From assembly GCF_024124905.1 (NCBI RefSeq), contig NZ_JAMXST010000005.1:434001-498000 (forward strand): a stretch of DNA of 64,000 nt, given 5' to 3'. A model generated the notes under the pieces. It was given only the letters and a program-made list of their open reading frames with translations. It made no database searches and was not told the DNA's origin. Shown here in pieces: positions 61,039 to 64,000 of the stretch. The position numbers were made by a program, and so were the translations under genes. The first letter of the stretch is position 1. The number at the start of each line of letters is the position of its first letter. This DNA is from Cellulosimicrobium cellulans (lineage in GTDB: Bacteria > Actinomycetota > Actinomycetes > Actinomycetales > Cellulomonadaceae).

Positions 61039-61263
61039 GTGCTGACGCGATCTCCCTCCCACACCCTCGCCCACGCCCAGGACAGCGAGACCCCGATCTA
61101 CGACGCGCTCGTGGTCGAGCACGAGAACATGCTGCCGCTCGTGCACCTGGGCCGAGCGCTCAGCGGGGAGATGGTCACCGTCGCGCGCCCCACCGGCCTC
61201 TCCCCCCGGCTCCTCGCGTCGCACGACGCCCCCGCGCTCCCGCGCCGCCGTCGCGCGGGCTGA
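61039..61263 (+). CDS. Small hypothetical protein
   Basis: 74-aa basic protein (starts VLTRSPSHTLAHAQDSETPI, contains YDALVVEHENMLPLVHLGRA, ends PRRRRAG). No hydrophobic segment or known domain. A GAAGG motif lies 8 nt before the GTG. Coding is plausible but not certain; it could also be a spurious frame upstream of the terminator that follows. Confidence 0.4.
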   Translation: MLTRSPSHTLAHAQDSETPIYDALVVEHENMLPLVHLGRALSGEMVTVARPTGLSPRLLASHDAPALPRRRRAG

Positions 61264-61273
61264 GCCGAGCACG

Positions 61274-61322
61274 CGAGATCGACCCCCACGTCACCACGTC
61301 GACCCACCGAGGGTCGATCTCG
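61274..61322. terminator. Bidirectional inverted repeat downstream of the amino-acid ABC operon
   Basis: CGAGATCGACCC (61274-61285) and GGGTCGATCTCG (61311-61322) are perfect 12-bp arms with a 25-nt loop. A further partial copy of the arm (CGATCTCG) occurs near 61334. It lies between the small plus-strand frame and the ATPase stop at 61376. Confidence 0.6.
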
Positions 61323-61375
61323 GACGCTCGGGCCGATCTCGCGGCAGCGGCCGGCACCCCTCGGGCGAACGCCCC

Positions 61376-62218
61376 CTACAGGACGTGCGCGAGGAAGGAC
61401 CGCGTGCGCTCGTGCTGCGGGTCGCCGAGCACCTGCTCGGGCGTCCCCTGCTCGACGATGACGCCCTCGTCCATGAAGACGACGGTGTCCGCGACCTCGC
61501 GCGCGAACCCGATCTCGTGCGTCACGACCATCATCGTCATGCCGGACCGCGCGAGGTCGCGCATGACGGCGAGCACCTCGCCGACGAGCTCGGGGTCGAG
61601 CGCCGACGTCGGCTCGTCGAACAGCATGAGCTCGGGCTCCATCGCGAGCGCCCGCGCGATCGCCACGCGCTGCTGCTGGCCGCCGGAGAGCTGCGCCGGG
61701 TAGTGGTCGGCGCGGTCGGCGAGACCGACCCGCGCCAGGAGCTCGGTCGCCTGCGCGCGCGCCGCCGACCTCGCGAGCCCGTGCACCTGCACCGGCGCCT
61801 CCGCGACGTTCTCGAGCGCCGTCATGTGCGGGAACAGGTTGAACCGCTGGAACACCATGCCGATCCGCGAGCGCTGGCGCGCCACGACCTTGGGGTGCAG
61901 ACGGTGCAGGCGGGTTCGCCCGTCCTTGGTCACCTCGCGGTAGCCCATGAGCTCGCCGTCGACGCGGACGCGCCCGCCCGTGATCTCCTCGAGCTCGTTG
62001 ACGCAGCGCAGGAGCGTCGACTTGCCCGAGCCCGACGGTCCCAGGACGACGCACACCGAGCCGCGCGGCACCTCGAGGTCCACGCCCCGGAGCACGTGCA
62101 GGTCGCCGAACATCTTGTGCAGGCCCTCGACCTGCACCATCGGCGTGCTCGGGCCGGCCTGCGCCCGGTCGGCCTCGCGGCCGGCCGCCGAGGATGCCGC
62201 GTCGTGCGTCCCGCTCAC
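61376..62218 (-). CDS. Polar amino-acid ABC transporter ATPase (GlnQ/HisP type)
   Basis: 280-aa ATP-binding subunit with Walker A ([19 protein letters not shown]), Q-loop region ([20 protein letters not shown]), signature ([18 protein letters not shown]) and Walker B ([18 protein letters not shown]). [13 protein letters not shown] and [19 protein letters not shown] are typical of the polar amino-acid class. The GTG start at 62218 overlaps the permease stop by 4 nt. An N-terminal leader of about 30 residues is longer than usual; an internal start at the Met before [11 protein letters not shown] is possible. Confidence 0.92.
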   Translation of the reverse strand: MSGTHDAASSAAGREADRAQAGPSTPMVQVEGLHKMFGDLHVLRGVDLEVPRGSVCVVLGPSGSGKSTLLRCVNELEEITGGRVRVDGELMGYREVTKDGRTRLHRLHPKVVARQRSRIGMVFQRFNLFPHMTALENVAEAPVQVHGLARSAARAQATELLARVGLADRADHYPAQLSGGQQQRVAIARALAMEPELMLFDEPTSALDPELVGEVLAVMRDLARSGMTMMVVTHEIGFAREVADTVVFMDEGVIVEQGTPEQVLGDPQHERTRSFLAHVL

Positions 62219-63231
62219 GGGGTCACCTCCAGGAAGGGGTCGTCCTTGGTCGTGCCGGACGCGGCGATGAGGTCCTGCTTGCTGGGCTTCCTGCGGCCGC
62301 CGCCCGCGCCTCCCGGCCCGCGCCCGCGGCGTCGGGCCGCCGTCTGCGTGCCGAACCCGCGGCCGTAGTACCGCTCGATGTAGTGCTGGCCCACCATGAG
62401 GACGCTCGTGATGAGCAGGTACCAGATCGCGGCGACCATGAGCAGCGGGATCGGCAGGAAGAGCCGGTTGCCGATGGCGTTGGTGGAGTACTGCAGGTCG
62501 AGCGTGAACGGCACGGCGAGCACGAGCGACGTCGTCTTGAGCAGGGAGATCGTCTCGTTGCCCGTCGGGGGCACGATGACGCGCATGGCCTGCGGCAGCA
62601 CGATGCGCCGCAGGATCTTGCCGTCCTTCATGCCGAGCGCCTTGGCGGCCTCGGTCTGGCCCGGGTCGACGGACCCGAGGCCCGCGCGCACGATCTCGGC
62701 GAGGTACGCGGCCTCGTTGAGCGAGAGCCCGATGAGCGCGCACACGAACGCCGTGAACAGGTCCGCCGTGCGGAACTCGAAGAACTCGGGGCCGAACGGG
62801 ATGCCGAGGCTCAGGCGCGGGTAGAGCACCGAGACCAGCCCCCAGAAGACGAGCTGGGTGTAGATCGGGGTGCCGCGGAAGAACCAGATGTAGCCCCAGC
62901 TCACCGACTTCATGACGGGGTTGTCCGACCGCCGCATGATCGCGAGCAGCACGGCGAGCACGATCGCGATCGCCATCGAGCAGAACGTCAGCACGAGCGT
63001 CCAGCCCACGCCGCGCACCACCGTCACGTCGCGGAAGTAGAGCCAAACGACGTCCCAGCGGAACTTCTCGTTCGTCAGCAGGGCGTTCGCGGCCATCGCG
63101 GCGAGGACCAGCAGCACGACGGCGGAGATCCACCGGCCGGGCCGCGGGACGGGTCGGGCGTGGATGCGGTCGGGGACCGGGTCGTCGCCCGGTGCGCCGG
63201 CGGCGTCGCCGCCGGGTGTCCTACCGGTCAT
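62215..63231 (-). CDS. Polar amino-acid ABC transporter permease
   Basis: 338-aa permease of the His/Glu/Gln/Arg/opine family, about six helices. The conserved coupling loop is [20 protein letters not shown], with [20 protein letters not shown] following. Typical members have about 220-300 residues; the extra length is a disordered N-terminus (about 30 residues) and a basic Gly/Arg tail (about 50 residues). Only one permease gene is visible, so it probably works as a homodimer. Its start lies 157 bp after the binding-protein gene stop, with a hairpin between. Confidence 0.92.
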   Translation of the reverse strand: MTGRTPGGDAAGAPGDDPVPDRIHARPVPRPGRWISAVVLLVLAAMAANALLTNEKFRWDVVWLYFRDVTVVRGVGWTLVLTFCSMAIAIVLAVLLAIMRRSDNPVMKSVSWGYIWFFRGTPIYTQLVFWGLVSVLYPRLSLGIPFGPEFFEFRTADLFTAFVCALIGLSLNEAAYLAEIVRAGLGSVDPGQTEAAKALGMKDGKILRRIVLPQAMRVIVPPTGNETISLLKTTSLVLAVPFTLDLQYSTNAIGNRLFLPIPLLMVAAIWYLLITSVLMVGQHYIERYYGRGFGTQTAARRRGRGPGGAGGGRRKPSKQDLIAASGTTKDDPFLEVTP

Positions 63232-63312
63232 GGTGCACCTCGGGGTGTCGGGGCTCGGGGCACGAGCCGGGCCGCGGGGACGACGTCGTCCGCGCAGGCG
63301 TCCAGTGTGCCG

Positions 63313-63341
63313 GTCGCGGGCGCCGCACGGGCGCCCGCGAC
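63313..63341 (-). terminator. Perfect 12-bp stem-loop between binding-protein and permease genes
   Basis: GTCGCGGGCGCC (63313-63324) and GGCGCCCGCGAC (63330-63341) with a 5-nt loop. It has the same placement as the hairpin of the liv operon, suggesting attenuation that favours binding-protein mRNA. Confidence 0.65.
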
Positions 63342-63388
63342 ACGGCGGAGACTGGGCTGGGGATGAGCTGAGAGCAGAACGGGGGCCG

Positions 63389-64000
63389 TCAGCCGACGGA
63401 CGGGTTGATCTCCGCGGTGTCGAGCGCGGCGTCGCCGCTGCCCCACGCCCCGAGGATCTCGACGAGCTGGCCGCTGTCCATGAGCGACTGCAGCGCCGCC
63501 TGGATCGCGGCGGCGAGCTCGGTGTCGTCCTTCGCGACGACGACGCCCTGCGGCGCGCTGTCGAACACGTCGCCGAGCTGCTCGAGCTGGCCCCCGGTCT
63601 GCTCGACCGCGTAGCCGATGACCGGCGAGTCGGCGTAGAGGACCTGCGCCTTGCCGCCCGCGACGTTCGTCGTGGCGTCGGACTGCGACTCGTACTGGAG
63701 GATGTCGATCTTCTCCTCGCCCGCGTCGGTGCACGCCTGGCTCTGCACGGCGATGTCCTCGTCCTGGATGGTGCCGGTCTGGACGGCGACGGTCAGGCCG
63801 CACAGGCTCGCCGGGTCGATGTCGTCCGGGTTGCCCGCCGCGACCGCGTACGCGGAGCCCGCGTTGAGGAAGGAGATCATGTTGGCCTCCTGCATGCGCT
63901 CCTCCGTGATCGTGAAGGAGGAGATGCCGGCGTCGTACTTGGTGCCCAGCGCCGGGATGATCGCCGGGAAGTCGGCCGACTGGACGTCGACGTCGAGGCC
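63389..64000 (-). CDS. Polar amino-acid ABC transporter binding protein (N-terminus outside window)
   Basis: The last 204 residues of a family 3 extracellular solute-binding protein. Visible family features: GISSFTITEERMQEANMISF, the hinge segment LCGLTVAVQTGTIQDED and VVVAKDDTELAAAIQAALQS near the C-terminus. The gene runs off the right edge, so signal peptide and lipobox cannot be seen. It is the first gene of the operon with the permease and ATPase to its left. Confidence 0.9.
   Translation of the reverse strand, partial: GLDVDVQSADFPAIIPALGTKYDAGISSFTITEERMQEANMISFLNAGSAYAVAAGNPDDIDPASLCGLTVAVQTGTIQDEDIAVQSQACTDAGEEKIDILQYESQSDATTNVAGGKAQVLYADSPVIGYAVEQTGGQLEQLGDVFDSAPQGVVVAKDDTELAAAIQAALQSLMDSGQLVEILGAWGSGDAALDTAEINPSVG

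Noticed and set aside
1-64000. tRNA or rRNA genes, integrase, transposase or phage genes
   Set aside because: No such genes or characteristic stems were found on either strand; composition is uniform across the window.

Overview
The window is about 64 kb of very GC-rich, densely packed DNA from a high-GC Gram-positive bacterium (Actinomycetota). Codon use, LAXTG-type wall-sorting signals, GTG starts and a deazaflavin-type nitroreductase fit the Micrococcales. A Cellulomonadaceae or Promicromonosporaceae relative is my best guess, inferred from gene content only. I saw no rRNA, tRNA, phage, transposase or CRISPR; it reads as ordinary chromosome carrying one conspicuous surface-protein locus.

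Layout. 1-4.7 kb: a sugar-binding lipoprotein (cut by the left edge) diverges from an FGGY sugar kinase and a fucose-isomerase-like enzyme, probably one sugar-catabolic locus; a FadR/GntR-type palindrome lies between them. 4.7-12.1 kb: small single genes and pairs (VanZ-like, LLM flavin oxidoreductase coupled to a trehalose-synthase-like GH13 enzyme, threonine aldolase, nucleoside deaminase, hydrolase, SRPBCC protein). 12.1-25.3 kb: two consecutive wall-anchored giants on the minus strand (3146 and 1188 aa), each with a signal peptide, a choice-of-anchor-A-like head, a train of DUF5979-like repeats (about 24 and 7 units) and a LAXTG-type anchor. 25.5-29.4 kb: GH3 enzyme, LacI-family regulator, small membrane protein and PiT phosphate transporter with a candidate PHO box. 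29.6-35.1 kb: a coiled-coil membrane protein, an NrtR-type Nudix regulator and, divergently, an SPFH protein plus an NADK2-like NAD kinase homologue, with two operator-like palindromes between them; then a zinc-ribbon protein. 35.2-46.9 kb: S9 peptidase, MerR regulator, DUF1254 protein, transglutaminase-like protein, two tandem beta-propeller membrane paralogues and a degenerate GGDEF protein. 46.9-52.5 kb: a complete branched-chain amino-acid ABC operon (livJ-H-M-G-F). 52.8-60.9 kb: F420-type nitroreductase, cold-shock protein, a 1294-aa nuclease/helicase fusion and low-complexity envelope-type proteins. 61.4-64 kb: a polar amino-acid ABC operon cut by the right edge.

Two organisational themes recur. 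Many first genes of transcription units lack a Shine-Dalgarno sequence and instead have a TANNNT -10 box 6-7 nt before the start codon, so they look leaderless; this fixed several start choices. Convergent gene ends and the gaps between binding-protein and permease genes often carry long, nearly perfect inverted repeats without U-tracts, one with a 26-bp perfect stem.

The most system-like candidate is the NrtR / SPFH / NADK2-like cluster (31.4-34.4 kb), which links an NAD-metabolism regulator to a membrane-scaffold protein and an NAD-kinase relative. The giant repeat proteins, with visible higher-order duplication of 5-6-repeat blocks, are the most striking single feature.
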